NCBI RefSeq assembly: GCF_030272615.1
Contig: NC_081414.1
Coordinates: 525,451,637 to 525,515,636, forward strand
Length of the DNA stretch: 64,000 bases
Origin: Cryptomeria japonica
Taxonomy: Eukaryota; Streptophyta; Pinopsida; Cupressales; Cupressaceae
Reading direction: 5' to 3'
Each line of letters opens with the position of its first letter. Position 1 is the stretch's first letter. Both the position numbers and the translations under genes were made by a program. This document shows positions 20,563-33,236 of this stretch, piece by piece. The notes under the pieces are model-generated. The model made no database searches and was not told where the DNA came from. It worked only from the letters and a program-made list of their open reading frames with translations.

Positions 20563-23394
20563 ATTCTTAATCGATGAAATAAGGCATTTGTGTCATTTTA
20601 TCACATGCTTGCCCACACTCACTCTTGTGTTCAATCCATTTCCTATATATCTATTCATGAAATGCTTCTAGAACCCGAGGTTGTTCTTCTTTAACATTAT
20701 CTTTTGGTTGGGATTCATACTCGATCCAGAAAGAGAATCACTTGTTGTATCTTGATTCCAACATATTCATATTACTATATCTCACACACTTAATCAATCA
20801 CTCTATATCATTGTGATCTCTTAAGTGAAGACATGGCTAGTGAAAAATCTAAAATCCTACTTCAACGTCACTGTAATTCTCTAACCCACGTGAGCTTCAT
20901 TGCTTACAATACAAATGAAAGAATCAGTGACAAGAGAAAAAGCAATATCAAAAGCATGAAAAAAAAGAGCAAGAAAAGCAAAAATGAAATAAAATACAAT
21001 ATCAAAATGCTTGGCTTTGGGAACATGTGAGTAACTCCATCGGGGCTATGGACGTCTAGTTGGCAATGGAGCAATATTCGTGAGTTTACAATGATAACCT
21101 CGTCAGAGCTATGAACGCTTGATGGAAACAAGGCTCTATCCAGGATGCTTTTGAAGTCAGGATAACTCGCGTAGCTAGTCACGCCAGATTCTAATGATTA
21201 CAATGATCATATGAGCCGGAATAAACCCACTTGCACACACATGGGTAATCAAAGACTAAGTACCTTGATCTGAATTGGGATTCTTCTTCCCTTTTGAGTA
21301 TTCTTCCTAGTCACTAGATATGTTCGATTGAATTTTTTGAAGGTTCTAAGCGTGGGTTGGGTCTCTATCTTTGAAATGTTCAGGAACACTTATTCAGGTG
21401 GCACTAGATGTTGTGATGACTTTACACATCACCCTTTTTGAAAATGGATACCTCTACACCTAGGGGCAAGTCTCATCCACTCTATCCTTTCTATCACATC
21501 TCACATTATCCTTCCTCCAATGTCCATTACCCTATCTACATTCAATTTTTTTTCCATCTTTGATCTTGACAAAGCTAAAGATCTTCATAAACATCATCCA
21601 TCACTATCTATGATCTTTCTTCACCTTATCTATACCTTCTAGTCCATATCCCTTATCATATCTATTCCTTGCTTCCATCACCCATCACTATCTACGATAT
21701 TGCTTCTTCTATCCATATCCTATCTCTATCTGTATCCCCTTTCTATCCCTTGATCTTGATCAAAACTAAGGACAAAAAGAAAAATGCAAAAACATGGTTT
21801 CAAAAAAGCTCTTGACATGTCCCTTCATGTGGATCACACGCCATTCAATGCACCATTCCATCACCTTACATTGTCAAATCCCTTAGCTTGGAAACATTTT
21901 ATCCATCATGCGATAGTCGTTAGAAACCAACTCATCTCTGATTCCATAATAAGCTACCTCCATCTTTCTCCTATCCATATTCACCTCAATAGTTCATTCA
22001 TCCACTCATAATATTCCTTTCCTTGCTAGACACTGGGGGAATAGTTGAAAATCCCTTAAAAAGCATTAAAATGTCCTAAAAAAATACACAAAAAAAAAAA
22101 TCATATAAAGTCCTGAAAAAAATCCAAAAACATTGAAAAACACAAAAGTCCCTAAAAAGCATAAAAAATCCTGGAAAAAAAATCCAAAAACATTGAAAAA
22201 TAGAAAATACCAAAAACATTCAAATACGATCTTGAAAAAATCTACGAAAAACATTCAAATATCAATCCAAAAACAACCAAAAAACATTTAGATGAAGTCC
22301 TGAAAAAAGCAACAAAAAACATTCAAAAATCAATCCAAAAAATCCCCAAAAAATAAAAAAACAATAAAAAAAACTTGCAATAAAATGTCTCGCAAGAATG
22401 AAACACCCTAGCAGATATCCAACAAACACTTCACATGAAGTTGGCAAAGGATACAACTATCTAATCAAACATTTGCAATCAACTAATCAAATTGTCTTAT
22501 CAATCGCATCAATATCTATACCAAGTGACCATTATCTTGTCTTAAATAGAGATGGATACACTCGAAATCAGACAGGTCAGTCTTAAACAAGGTCCAAACT
22601 TATCGAGATCAGACATTAACAACCATCACATCAAGCAATCAAGAACGAAGGCACAAATCAGTATAGCTTCTGAATTTTGTCCTAGTTAGTCTCTATCTTT
22701 TATCATTTGGCGACAGATTATGTTCCTATGCCACTCAAGGATGTCCACAAGTGACCAGAGGATCCATGATGCACATTATCTTTTTCTTTGTTTGTTGTTT
22801 GTGGTGTGAACCAATGAAGTTCTGGGATAGGTGTCTATGATAAGAGCTTTCATATTTGGAATGCCCCACATACCTCGACCCCTGGTATTATTCCCAAAAT
22901 GGAGGGTTCACTCCTTGTCTACTACATGTTTGTTTATGCAATGAGATATCTTTACATCTTGGTTCCTTATACCCTGGTGTGAAAATCTCCATTATTACAT
23001 AATAAGGCTTAGTGATGAATATATATTGCGCTATGAATAAAGGCACAAAAGTTCATGAAAACCATCATCTTCATTTTTAGTCTATCTTTATCAATCTATC
23101 ATCTCATATCAATCATCCTTAATTGCTTCTAATTCTCATATTTCATTCTATTTCATTCTAAGGTTCATTCTCTCATATTCTATCTCAATATCATCTTCAC
23201 ATCACCTATCTCTATCTCTAATCAACTAACTATTCTTCGATCTCGCATTTTTCTTCTTTCAAGACATCATGCATACCTTTAATGCATAAACAATCTCTCG
23301 AGGGGGCATTACACCCTAAGCGTCATCGCGGCATACACACTGGGGCAAAAAAAAAAAAAATTGTTTGAAACAACATCATTCCAATATTGTCTCC
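20563..23394 (+). other. 3' non-coding region of element B
   Basis: No gene. Parts match the 3' region of element A (20833-20900, 21020-21190, 22550-22700). There is no antisense PMD gene, unlike element A. 22040-22380 is a run of degenerate AAAAACATTCAAA/GTCCTGAAAAAA words. An A-run lies at 23347-23360. Confidence 0.6.
21035..21133 (+). repeat. Tandem double hairpin (element B copy)
   Basis: First stem CTCCAT (21035-21040) with ATGGAG (21066-21071), loop 25. Second stem CCTCGT (21098-21103) with ACAAGG (21128-21133), loop 24, one mismatch. Surrounding sequence is shared with 2385-2483 in element A. Loops carry GGGGCTATGGACG and AGAGCTATGAACG. Confidence 0.65.
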
Positions 23395-23406
23395 AAGAGG
23401 GGCAAA
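23395..23406 (+). promoter_or_regulatory. Polypurine tract, element B
   Basis: AAGAGGGGCAAA directly before the LTR start TGTAGACACC at 23407. Confidence 0.75.
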
Positions 23407-23582
23407 TGTAGACACCTAAAAATGTCTCATTGATCATGTATAAATTATTCTTCTAATTGATTAAATAACTATAATTATTTAACTAATTTAATTAATCTTA
23501 TTCTTCTAAATTCATATTTTTTCATCATCTTACTACTTATTCTATTTCTAATCAATTAATCATTTAACCCTTTTCTAATATT
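23407..23582 (+). mobile_element. 3' LTR of element B, part 1
   Basis: Starts TGTAGACACCTAAAAATGTC, nearly the same start as LTR C at 45477. 23531-23580 matches 13751-13805 of the 5' LTR. It breaks at CTAATATT, where minus-strand LINE sequence begins. Confidence 0.8.
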
Positions 23583-26189
23583 TTATTTTTTTTGATCGGT
23601 AAAAGGTCGAAGCCATAAAATTCTATTAGATTAAAAATTCACAACATTACATTACATTCTCCACTCAGTGCGGGCGCCGGTAGGAAAGAGCAGAGAGGAG
23701 AAAACCTTCGGCCTTGCCCGTGACATTAAGTCCAGATACAAAAAGACCAATTATGATTACATAATTACATCTTAACAGTATTTTGAGATTACAACATGAT
23801 CAATACAAACTATCATCCTGAATTGATCATTCACCTCCAGGCCCATAAGATTTTACTCTCCCTAATCTCATATTGAAGCAATGGTCTGCCTACGAGGGAC
23901 TACTCCTATCAACAATATGTCATTTCATCCGAAAATGCCTTTCCTCTACTATCAAGACACTCGTACTAAATGAAATGAAATGAAATCTCAGATACATGCA
24001 AAAAAACTCACAACCCTGCCTTACAGCAAACCACTTCATGAATTGTTAGCTAATAAACTATCAGATAACCTGGTTCGCCAAGCATTTTCCACAGTTGTTG
24101 CTACAACCATAGTATATTTTGTATTGAGACGACACAAAATCTTTTTGATATTGATTGCAAGATGATAGAAACCCCAGGTTACAATAGCATTGTTGGAAAA
24201 AACCTTACCCAAATCCTTAACATAGCCTATAGGCTTCAAGCTCACATCTAGAAAATAATTAAATCAAACAGAGAAATAACAGAGCACAGATCTGAGGGAA
24301 AGGGAGTCTTTCATCCTAAAAGATCCTAAAATCATATCACTCCTCTTAGCATCATAAAAAAATTCCTTTTCCTTCCTATTAGCTTATTTAAGTTATCAAA
24401 AGAGAATTTAAAAACAATTATCCACCTTTATACCAGAACCAAGCATAACCGAAAGCAGGAAATATAATTATGAGGGTAGATATCCAAAATTAACCATACA
24501 TTCAATGAGAAATTTGTCAGCTAAATTTAAAAAAAAAAAAAAAAGAGTATCTGTCCTCGGCTGCTCAGTCTGATTTTAGAAAATAAAAATAGAAGTGGCC
24601 AACCTCGCCTACCTCTACCTTAACATAAAGCTACATATGTATATATCATCTATGCCTTTGAATATATATATATGCGTATTTATATATATTAAAAGAAGTG
24701 AGCTATGGCTCACCACAAAGAGCCAAAAATTGAAAAATGTTGTAGGAAGCTTTGTTTTCACACATAATCTGCTTTACCCACAAGCAAGACCCTTTAAATC
24801 ACGCAAAAATTCTGAAGATTCATTTTAGAGCAGATTGTGAAAAGAAAGCCATTGAACTAGAGATAGAAAAAACATATCTAAACTAGATCAAATATTAATG
24901 TTATCATCTATAAGTCTATGAAACTTAAGTTTGAAATAAAAGTAAAAGTGTTACAGTAAACCATTTAGAACCAAAAGTAACGATAAAATAAACCCGAGAA
25001 AATAGACCAACTATCCTGCCCGACACCTTCTCGCCCGCACCTCAGTTTCCTCCTTCCCTAAGCTAGTAGGTGGATTATCTAGGCTAGAGGTAGGGTTGGA
25101 AGGGATATCCATGTCATCCAGGACAACTTTAATGTTTTCAGCTTCAAGATAGTTGGCCAGCCACCTATTACACGACGGTTTTTTGACATGTAAAAGCCAC
25201 AAAAGAAAGGAAAAGTTCCTCTACCTTATCGGATTATAGGTCGCAAAGGCAGCCATATCCTCAATTTCCAAGATTGGAAATCTAGGCACCGGGTTATTCA
25301 TCTGTATGAGTATATCATAGGTTTGAGGCTTTGGAACAAGTTAACTCCTCGTCTACATTGGCAACCACCCTCTCCAGTTCACCCAGCAAGTCTTTCTTGA
25401 AGACACTTCTGCATAATTTTATTACCACCTCCCTGTCCTTCTCACAATGCAAAGCCACCGCAAAGAACATAGCTGCAATATCAGAATTTGCCCTAGTGCA
25501 GTCCTCATTCTTGATATATTCCTCCCCAAGAATTTTCTTGACCGCCCTGATAACTAGGACATTTGAGAAGACCAAAATGCCTTTTAGCCTTTCTTCCTTG
25601 ATTTCCCTTGTAAAAGCCATTTGATGCTTAAGCCCTGTAAGCCTTAGTGGAGTATCCATAATGAGCTTAACTTTCTCAGATAACTATCCACTTAAAACAT
25701 AGCCATTACTTATATTAATTGAGTTTTGAAAGGTGTCAAAATACAACTCATATATCTCGATAAATGACCAATTTGATCGCTAAAGAGTGTCAGAGGAGCA
25801 ATATTGAAGGGTCATGATGCAGGTTAGACAATCTCCAAGATCATGATACAGGTTAGACAATATCCAAGATCAAGGTAATAAATACCACCATCATTAGTTG
25901 AGCAAGCTCCTTAGTTTTAGTTGGCTCATACGGCAAGGGAAGTCACATCATCAACTTTAAGTATGCCACCAAAGAAGGCTACACTCGAGATAATATGCTG
26001 ACAAGACGATGGCATTATAAATATGTCTATAGGAATTTAACTTTCCCTAAAAGCTTGTAAAATATATATATATATATATATATATGCATTTCCATCCATA
26101 TATATATATACACCTATTAATATATATACTGCTCTAACAACAACTGTAATATCCCTTATGCATATCTGTATATAATATTTATATATGTG
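23583..26189 (-). mobile_element. 3' part of a LINE or LINE-derived insertion (minus strand)
   Basis: On the minus strand the left end reads CGACCTTTTACCGATC followed by an A-rich tail (plus-strand T-run at 23585-23595). This is the typical 3' terminus of plant L1-like elements. No RT or RNase H is visible in this segment. A minus-strand frame at 25315-25659 (115 codons, charged, helical) and one at 25011-25202 look like pieces of one decayed protein of unknown family. 25812-25880 contains a 33-bp direct duplication (GCAGGTTAGACAATCTCCAA type), and 26061-26085 is an (AT)n run. The right boundary is set by the 3' end of the next LINE. Confidence 0.5.
25011..25659 (-). pseudogene. Unrecognised decayed protein frame in the leftmost LINE segment
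   Basis: The first piece (25659-25315) includes EIKEERLKGILVFSNVLVIR and SDIAAMFFAVALHCEKDREV, predicted helical. The second piece (25202-25011) has WLANYLEAENIKVVLDDMDI and an acidic/Ser-Pro end. The pieces lie in different frames. I do not recognise a family. It could be an accessory ORF downstream of a LINE ORF2, as suggested for 61381-63009, but I see no clear similarity between the two. Confidence 0.3.
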
Positions 26190-26922
26190 TATTTTTTTAA
26201 TTTATTTTTTAATGGTAAGTGATATTAATTGTGGGGATAGCGCCCTCTATTAATTTCAAAATCATAGTTACATATAAGGTATCCCCCGTCTGAGGAAAAA
26301 TGGGGGCAACATATAGCATTTTTTAGACATACATAGAAAGTAAAAACATAGAGGACATGTGTACCAAGCACTCTACTTGTTGTGGTTAAGAAACTGAAGA
26401 AGTTGGGCGACAACATCTCCAAGGCCAAATAGCCTTTCAGTAGAGAGAGCAGGGAGCCACCAATCATCCACATCCTTGAGTTCTTTGAATTCTGAGAGAT
26501 CCCCATTCTGTGCATCATGACAAAAGAACCGCCAGGTAGAGGAGACAAATTTCTTCTTTCGTTTCCATATAGCCAATTTTGCCAATTAACTATTAACATA
26601 GCTTAGAGAAAGGAGGCATCATGACTATTCGAACAAATATGTGGGATAGTAAAAATGAATTGATTTATAGATCTCAGGGTTCTAGATGCATCAGTAGCAT
26701 GAGCCCAATACAGAGTACGATTTATACAGATCGAGTGATAGATGATTAAAAGTTTAGAAGAGAGATGGCAGCCCACTTAGTAGATAATGAGGCCTTGGGC
26801 TGTCGAGGCAGGGATGAAATGAAATTTGCAATTTCCAGTAGTAGCGAATGTCCAGGGAACCAGTTTGATCTAATGCCACCTATACCCAAAATCAAGTGCA
26901 AATCCTTATGCATGCCTCAATC

Positions 26923-29900
26923 CTATCCAATGCCTTCACGAACTGATACACATATCTCATTTTGGATTTGATCTGGTATGCCTAAAGGTATTGAAAGGTG
27001 ATTAAAAATGATCAATCCCTCTTTCAAATCGACGGCTAGGTTGGCCAGGTTGTCAGCCACTTGATTGCCCTCTCTGTAGACATGTGTGTATTCATACATT
27101 CCTATGTCCTGTAAATGTTTTCTGATCAGTGGCACCCATTTATTTAACTTCCAATTCTGGAATTTTGATTTGATGATTCCATTTATGATTACTTGTGAGT
27201 CTCCTTTGATTATAACTTTGGACAATTTATTTTGTGCGCATAGATGTAGTCCCATTTCGAGAGCACGAACCTCAACCTCATTGTTGGTGGCAAGACCCAA
27301 GCTGCCATAAGCCCCATGCAAAATACTTCCCTTCTCGTCATGTATAATAGCACCGATTCTAGATGCCCCAGGGTTCCCTTGACAGGCTTCGTCAAAATTC
27401 AATTTTACCCAATCCTTAGGGGGTGCTTCCCATTTAACGGTAGTCCGATCCTTATTCATTTTTTGTTTTTGGTAGTGTCCTTAATCTTTTAAAGACCAAT
27501 TTTTCTCCATTTTGTTATCCCAATCATTATATATCGTTCGTGCATCCTTGGATATTTTCCCATTTATGACTTCTTCTATTGCCCTTTTGATTTTGTCAAT
27601 CAGCCGGTCTATGGGAAGAGATGATTCCTTAAAAAATCTCTTATTACGCTCTTTCCAAAGATGCCAAGCGATCATGGAGGCTCCAATCAGCAAGAGATCA
27701 CTCCACCTAGATTTTCGATTTGTGGGCCAGGAAATAAGGAAATCTTTTATTGTTGTATTTTTTACTGTAATCATATTGACCATATCCAGAAACCAATTCC
27801 AACACTTTTCAGCAATTGGGCACTTCGTTTGAAAGACACATGACACATCTACTTGGGCTAGATATGTCGATGGTTTGCAACCTATTGCCTATAAGGATTT
27901 TTCCATGAGCAACAATTCAAAGGAATGCCCCTGCCTTTGGGAGGAGCCTGTTGTTCTAGCATAATTTGTGTGACCATTTACCACAGTTGCCATTTTGTCT
28001 TTGGAACTCATATCCAAGTTTAATAGTATATTTCCTATACTTGGAAGCACACCAGAATATGGTGTCTTCATTATTGGAAAAGGAGATCTTTCTACAATTA
28101 ATTGTTTCCCATAGAAGCTTACATAGGGATAAATTGCCAATGTTCAATTTTTTCCAAATTCGCAAACCACCAATATCCGCCCAATCCTCAAAGTACTCAT
28201 GAACATAGCTACCAATGCAGGATTCCACCATGTTAATCCAAATATGATCATCAAAAGAGTCCATAAGGGCTGGATGGCCATCCCAAGAGTCCCGCCAAAA
28301 GAGTGCAGATTTTCCATTGCCAGTCTGCCAAGACACATGCTCGGTAATAATATTTTTGCTTTCCCATAGGAAATTCCAAGTAGTAGATCCACGTACATTA
28401 TTTTCCATAGTAAGAATATGCTTAGGATCATTAGAATCAAGGTATTTGCAGTAGAATAACCTGCACCATAGTTTCTGGGGTTCAGTATACATTTTCCATG
28501 AGAGTTTAGCACTAAGAGCCGAGTTTTGCAATGCCATTTTCCTAAGACCAGCACCACCATCCATTTTTCGTAGACACATTGTATCCCAATTTATGAGAGG
28601 GATTTTTTTATTGTCTTTTGCACCTTCCCAAATGAATTTCTTCATAATATTGTCCAATTTTTTCCCAACAGCAGAAGGCATTTTAAAGCATGTCATGCTA
28701 TAGGTGGGAATTGCAAAGATTACCAATTCAATCATTGTTAGCCATCCACCTTGAGAGAGCCATCTATTTTTCCAAGATTATGATTTGGAAATGCATGACT
28801 GCATCACATCCTCCCATATTTGAGATTATCTGCATCCTTTATCCAACCTTACCCCCAGATACTTAATAGGTAACTCAACAATTTTAATACTCAGAACCTG
28901 TGAGATTTTAAGTTGTGTCTTCTTATTGGTGTTAAAGAAGAGCAGCTGAGATTTGTCATTTTTCATCAATTGACCAAACATCGAAGAGTAATCTTCCAAT
29001 GTTTTCATAATTCCCCTAGCTTCAACTATAGTTGCTTCTCCAAAGATGATGGTGTCGTCAGCGAATTGGGAATGAGTAATTGGTTCAAACTGTTCATGAA
29101 GCTGGATCCCCTTTCAAATGCCATCGTTATGCCTTTTTCTGATTAATCGACCCAAAACATCCACCATCAAAACAAACACGGAAGGGGATAAGGGATCACC
29201 TTGTCATAGACCATTTGTGGCTTCGAAAAAACCACTCATGTTTCTATTAACAAGGATAGAGAAATTCACAATTGAGATACAAAATTTGATACAATCAAGC
29301 CATTTTTGAGGGAGTCCGAATCTTTTTAAAACATGCAAAAGAAAATCCCATACTACTCTATCATAGGCTTTGGAGACATCAAGTTTAAGGAGCATGCCAC
29401 TCAATTTGTCTTTGTGAAGGGAGTGAATTACCTCAGCAACCAAAATAATGCTATCTGCAATCTCACGACTGGTAGTGAAACCATTTTGATTTTCAGAGAT
29501 TAGTTTTGGAAGGAGTTTCTTCAATCTTGCAGCCAATGCCTTAGCAATAATTTTGTAAAGTGCGTTGCAAAGTGAGATAGGTCGGTAATTCGACATAGAA
29601 TCACAATCCAAATTTTTGGGAATGAGAGTGATTGTAGTGTGATTAATGTAATTTACAAAGCATTGTTTTTTCCAGAATTCTTCCACAACCAACCAGATGT
29701 CCTTGCCCATAAATTCCCAATACTCCTAAAAGCGTTCAGTCGTGATGCCATCAGGTCCTGGTGCCCTATGAGGTTGTAATTTAAAGGTGGCACATCTGAC
29801 TTCCTCCAAGCTATACGAGGCTAATAGCATCTCACAATCAGTTGTTGAAACAAGTGGTTCAATGACTTCATCAACCATTGGGAGAGAAGAAGGAACTCGA

Positions 29901-31147
29901 TTTTCAAAATTACCCAATACATCACGAAAATGTTCAATTGTTATTCTCTTGATGTCATCCTGCCTGACTTTTGTAGCTTTGTTCTTATCCTTGACAGAGC
30001 AGATTTTGTTATTAATTTGTCTCAATTTGGAGGAAGCATGAAAATATTTAGTATTCAGATCCCCGTCTGTAATCCATAATTCTTGGGACTTATCTTTCCA
30101 GTACAATTCCTCTCTTTTTAGGATATCAAAATATTGCTCTTTTAGCAGCATTTCAAGAGTATATTCTTTGTTTGTCATACCCATGAGCATCACCTTTTTA
30201 CATAATGCCTCCAATTCCTCCTCAATTCTTGATTTCTCAGCGAATATGTTTTTGAAGGACACTTTATTCTAGATCTTGATTTTGTTTTTCAGATAATGCA
30301 TTCTTTTATAGAATTTGAAACTGGGTGAACCAGAGTAAATATTCCTCTCATGCCACCAAGAACGAATGTTTTCTATAAAATTAGGATCATGCCACCACAT
30401 ACTTAAAAGCTTGAAATAATTTTTCTGGCAACGACTATCCTGTGCAATAGATAGTGAGAGAGGAAAATGATCAGACCCAACATGTGGATTTATTGTAGAC
30501 ACCAGAAAGTGGTCGCCTCCCATCCACCACTCGCCAACAAAAAACCAATCCAATCATTCTGAGAATTTTGAGAAATTGAGCCTTCTGTTAGTCCAAGTGA
30601 ATTTCCCATTTTTGGGAATGATGTCCACAAGTTTGCAGTTCGACACAAAATCTCTGAAATCATCCATACCTTTTGTGGATTTCCTTAAACCACCCTCCTT
30701 TTCATCAATGTCCAATAAGGCATTGAAATCGCCAACGATGATGACTTTATCCAACTCCAATTGGGCAACTTGATTAGTAACCTCCTGCCAAACTCTGAAT
30801 TTGTCCATGGTTTTAGTCAACCCATAGATGTTAAACAGAGGAAAGCACAGGTTTGTGCCAATGCCACTAATAGAGCATGCCATCCAAAACTCATTGGAGA
30901 TGATGGGAGCCACAGATACATTTGAAGGATTCCACATAATACCCAACCCACCAGCCGAGCCCCTTGCAGTCTGAAAGTATCCATTCCAACTTGAACAATA
31001 TTTCATAAACTCCAAAGCCTTCTCATCATTCAACTTGGTTTCTTGAAGAATGACAATATCTGCTTCCAACTTGGCCAAAGTCCTTTTGACCAAGCATCTT
31101 TTGTCAGGGGCAGATAAGCCCCTGACATTCCATGAGGTGATCCTCAT
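26923..31147 (-). pseudogene. LINE 1 ORF2: endonuclease, reverse transcriptase, zf-RVT, RNase H
   Basis: The frame starts MRITSWNVRGLSAPDKRCLV, the APE-type endonuclease opening. QETK, GDFNALLD and SDHFPLSL are the endonuclease catalytic blocks (about residues 36, 140 and 230). RT follows with NYRPISLCNALYKIIAKAL, KLDVSKAYDRV, QGDPLSPSVF and the active site FADDTIIFG. Then come a zf-RVT-like region (27850-28735) and RNase H with NFDEACQGNPGA, GDSQVIINGI and REGNQVADNLAN (catalytic Asp retained). About ten stops and a few frame changes interrupt it. It would normally nick target DNA and copy the LINE RNA. It is dead as it stands. Confidence 0.85.
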
Positions 31148-31149
31148 CT

Positions 31150-32568
31150 CCCCCCAAGGGAGGGTTTTCCTCCCTTGGAATTATTCAGATAATCCAAGAC
31201 ACTTATAATACCTTTCTCTTTCGCTCTTTGTTCCCTGACAATTCTGTTGCTTTTCCTCCCCCTAGTTCCTTTCGAGCATCCTAGGATAGTATTTGCAGAT
31301 TGGCTAATACACCTAGGGTCCAAAGATGCCAGATCATCCTCATCCTTTGCATCCCCAGAGGACCCCGAAAAGTGTTTATGTTCATGTCGTCAGTAGATTC
31401 AATACTTCCATGATCCAGAATGATGACAATCTTAGTATTGTTAGCAATTTTGGGGTTATGCCTTTGTTTCGCGATCTCCTATTTTACCAAAGTGTCTTGA
31501 GTAGGTTTAATGTTCTCAAGATCTACCATTTATGGATCAGAGTCCAAAGAGGAGGGATTGATTGGATTGACCTCCTTTGGTTCCGGTCCTTCAAGAAGCA
31601 ATGTCTTTGGCAGGGAGGATTCCTCTTTCTTTTTCCATACTTTGCTTTTTTTTTGGGAGGTCTATGATATACCTTTCTGACAAAAATCTTGCATTTATCC
31701 ACCATATTCCTTCTATTCCCACATCACGTGCAAACCCTAAATTCTTTTTTGTTGTGTCCATTCACCATCCACAGATAGCAGAGTCACCGATGAGGGGATT
31801 TTTTTGACAGCAGTGATTCTCATTCGAGCATATGTATAAAGATCATTTTCAATGATACCTTCATCAAGATCAATAAGTGTGCCCATAGTTCTACCTATTT
31901 TTTCCAAGCATACATCGCTCCAATATTCAATAGGCAAGGAGTTATAATCATATCCAAACAGGTTTCTCATAAACAACAAGATTGGAGGGGTCAAAATTGG
32001 GCGACCACGGCTGAATATACAAGGGATGGTCTTTGAAGAACCAATTTTTTAAATTCATTGTATGATTACTTTCACTAGCTTTCACAAAGATCGCAATGAA
32101 GAATCCCTTTGGAATAAATTTGACTAATACATGATTTTCCCAATTGTCATCAATCCAAGATCGAAGGGTTTTTCGTGGAAATTTCGGGCCAACAAACCTT
32201 GCAATAATGGCTTGGTTTTCCCATATGTCTCGATCATCTTCCATGTCTTCGGAAAGATCGATTTCAATACGATCACAACATTTACCCTATTTTTGTTCGC
32301 TTGAAATTGGTTAAGGGATGGAGCCTGTCGAAACCTTATTTGTATGTTTTTGATCAACCCACGGGAAGCCGTTTTTGTCACTTTCAACCTCTAAGATTTT
32401 CCCTTTGATCGAGTTTGAGAGGTTGAACTCCTGGTGATCGATCTTTGGATATTCGCCTGCCGCACCCTTCTGAAATTCGCTTTGCACCGTCCAGAAATCA
32501 CACTGAGCCTTCCTTTCCTCGCTCGCCTGCACTTCTTCGCTTGTCGACCTTTCTTCACTCGCCATCAT
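31150..32568 (-). pseudogene. LINE 1 ORF1 (DUF4283-type Gag-like protein)
   Basis: Starts MMASEERSTSEEVQASEER at 32568. Pieces in shifting frames include WIDDNWENHVLVKFIPKGFF, LYIQPWSPNFDPSNLVVYEK and LPIEYWSDVCLEKIGRTMG, the plant LINE ORF1 pattern of DUF4283 followed by its short linker domain. The C-terminal third is charged and low-complexity. ORF1 proteins bind LINE RNA. Frameshifts near 32350, 32240 and 31990 and several stops inactivate it. Confidence 0.7.
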
Positions 32569-32615
32569 TTTTTCCCCTTAAAAGTCAATATATGTGTATT
32601 AATATATATACACCC

Positions 32616-32622
<7 letters not shown>

Positions 32623-32685
<63 letters not shown>
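32623..32685 (+). repeat. (TG)n microsatellite, about 31 repeats
   Basis: Uninterrupted TG run between the LINE 1 5' end and a TATA-rich spacer. Confidence 0.97.
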
Positions 32686-32689
<4 letters not shown>

Positions 32690-32790
32690 CTATATATATA
32701 TATGCATATCCATGTATACATATATATACCTATATACATAAATTTTGTAGGCTCCGTGTATATTAATAAATGTATATGTAAATATATGTA

Positions 32791-32897
<107 letters not shown>

Positions 32898-33236
32898 GTA
32901 TATATGCACATATACAAATGTTTCACTATGTATTTATCTCGAATACCATTAATATTTATAATCAGAAAAATAAAGAAGAGGACCATGCTCTAATATCCAA
33001 CATGTCCTGGTTAATTTAGGAATTAAGATTGAGTATAGATATGCAAGATAATATTTCTCTACATCCTTCAACCTAGCATTAACCATCTAACATTGACAAA
33101 TATCCTTTCAACTTAAAGGGGGCCTAGGTCGAGGGATGAATCCCCGAGGATATACCAAAACCTAACTTAAAGAGAACAAAAGCCTTAGAATCTAAACCTT
33201 GCAGCAGATTCTTAAGACAAAAGGAAGGACCCTATC

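Larger units (their letters stand above)
26190..32590 (-). mobile_element. LINE 1: near full-length L1-like element (minus strand)
   Basis: On the minus strand it holds ORF1 (32568 down to about 31150), ORF2 (31147 down to 26923) and a 3' UTR. The UTR ends near 26215-26190 with CACTTACCATTAAAAAATAA, a LINE-type end and A-rich tail. The 5' end lies at or near 32590, next to a (GT)n microsatellite. Target duplications could not be identified because both flanks are other LINE sequence or microsatellite. Confidence 0.75.

Noticed and set aside
22066-22456. Phe-rich minus-strand frames
   Set aside because: Antisense reading of degenerate AAAAACATTCAAA-type repeats.
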